From Methanovulcanius yangii (GTDB lineage Archaea > Halobacteriota > Methanomicrobia > Methanomicrobiales > Methanomicrobiaceae): a DNA stretch of 64,000 nt. Where the stretch lies: NCBI RefSeq assembly GCF_018687785.1, contig NZ_LTBL01000001.1, forward strand, positions 1,789,780 to 1,853,779, given 5' to 3'. The translations under genes and the position numbers were made by a program. The notes under the pieces were generated by a model. It saw only the letters and a program-made list of their open reading frames with translations, was not told the origin of the DNA and searched no databases. Below, piece by piece: positions 63,596 through 64,000 of this stretch. Within the stretch, counting starts at the first letter, position 1. Each line of letters begins with the position of its first letter.

Positions 63596-64000
63596 ATGAC
63601 AACTGACAAACAGATTGAGGTCCTGAACCGCCAGGCGGGGGAGTACTCCCGCTCCCTCGCGGCAGCGGCAGCTGAGATTGCCCGGGTGATGGTCGGGCAG
63701 CAGGAAGCGGCCGACCGTCTCCTCACCGCCCTCGTGGCCGGCGGACACGTCCTCCTCGAGGGGGTTCCCGGCATCGCAAAGACCCTTCTCGTGCGCACCC
63801 TTGCGCAGACGATCGACTGCTCGTTTGCCCGCATCCAGTTCACCCCCGACCTCCTCCCCGCTGATATCACGGGAACGACGGTCTTCCGGCAGGACACCTG
63901 CTCCTTTGCGACGGTGAAAGGTCCGGTCTTTCACCACTGCATCCTCGCAGACGAGATCAACCGTGCCCCGCCGAAGGTGCAGTCGGCGCTCCTCGAGGCG
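63596..64000 (+). CDS. MoxR family AAA+ ATPase (N-terminal 135 residues, cut by window edge)
   Basis: An AAA+ chaperone-like ATPase of the MoxR group. [16 protein letters not shown], Walker [14 protein letters not shown] near residue 56 and Walker [21 protein letters not shown] near residue 116 are typical, with [16 protein letters not shown] between. The Gly of the usual GxGK(T/S) is Ala here (GIAKT), normal in this family. The frame runs open to the window edge. MoxR genes usually precede von Willebrand A or DUF58 genes; those would lie beyond 64000. Confidence 0.93.
   Translation, partial: MTTDKQIEVLNRQAGEYSRSLAAAAAEIARVMVGQQEAADRLLTALVAGGHVLLEGVPGIAKTLLVRTLAQTIDCSFARIQFTPDLLPADITGTTVFRQDTCSFATVKGPVFHHCILADEINRAPPKVQSALLEA

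Noticed and set aside
63530-63937. Minus-strand 135-codon frame
   Set aside because: Antisense to the MoxR gene, whose Walker motifs are clear.

Overview
The window looks like chromosomal DNA of a GC-rich methanogenic euryarchaeon, most likely of the order Methanomicrobiales (my inference). The supporting genes are an archaeal DNA polymerase D small subunit, a stand-alone coenzyme F420 enzyme (CofH), archaeal-type riboflavin synthase (RibC) beside lumazine synthase, an archaeal S26B signal peptidase, a membrane pyrophosphatase, a DUF2115 protein, an archaeal rubredoxin/glutamate-synthase-like protein, and a surface protein with a PGF-pre-PGF region and a C-terminal sorting tail. Many genes have an A/T box about 25-30 bases before the start codon, as in archaeal leaderless promoters. 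I see no rRNA, tRNA or CRISPR array.

Layout. 1-8.8 kb: pyrophosphatase (cut by the window edge), a TnpB-like nuclease gene with a strange N-terminus over a pyrimidine tract, PolD small subunit, signal peptidase, cofH, DUF1805, RecQ and a small TM2-like protein. 8.8-10.35 kb: an AT-rich two-gene island ending in a HicA-like small protein. 10.35-13.9 kb: SulP transporter, two universal stress proteins, a thioredoxin-like protein. 13.9-22.8 kb: three minus-strand promoters carrying one shared palindrome (TGCAAC-N6-GTTGCA at fixed distance from the TATA-like box), a small exported repeat protein, an S-layer-like/ABC export cassette, and a eukaryote-like phosphosignalling operon (PP2C phosphatase, HTH-FHA protein, membrane Ser/Thr kinase with an extracellular beta-helix region). 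22.9-29.8 kb: a 55-residue protein and an AddAB-like helicase/nuclease pair. 29.9-37.4 kb: flavoprotein, GIY-YIG protein, two metallo-beta-lactamase-fold proteins, ThiC, GltS-like protein, two TM2-like membrane proteins and an acetyltransferase. 37.5-40 kb: a two-component pair. 40.2-45 kb: PurE, two aminotransferases, RibC, RibH, a VOC protein and a low-molecular-weight phosphatase. 45-49.2 kb: PAS sensor, CDF metal transporter, ArsC-like and DUF2703 proteins. 49.3-53.2 kb: small membrane protein, Yip1-like protein and a second S-layer-like/ABC cassette. 53.4-57.8 kb: a YtfI/YtfJ-like group, DUF2115, an ACT-plus-MBL fusion and a methyltransferase. 58.2-64 kb: SLC13 transporter, a 1077-residue surface protein and the start of a MoxR-type ATPase.

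The most interesting feature is the 13.9-22.8 kb block. Three promoters have the same palindrome, the same 16-base spacer and the same box. They lie next to an operon that encodes a kinase, a phosphatase and a DNA-binding FHA protein, and so may form one envelope-stress or redox regulon. The second is the AT-rich island at 8.8-10.35 kb, which looks horizontally acquired and may be an undescribed toxin-antitoxin or defence module; its first gene may be read through a +1 frameshift.
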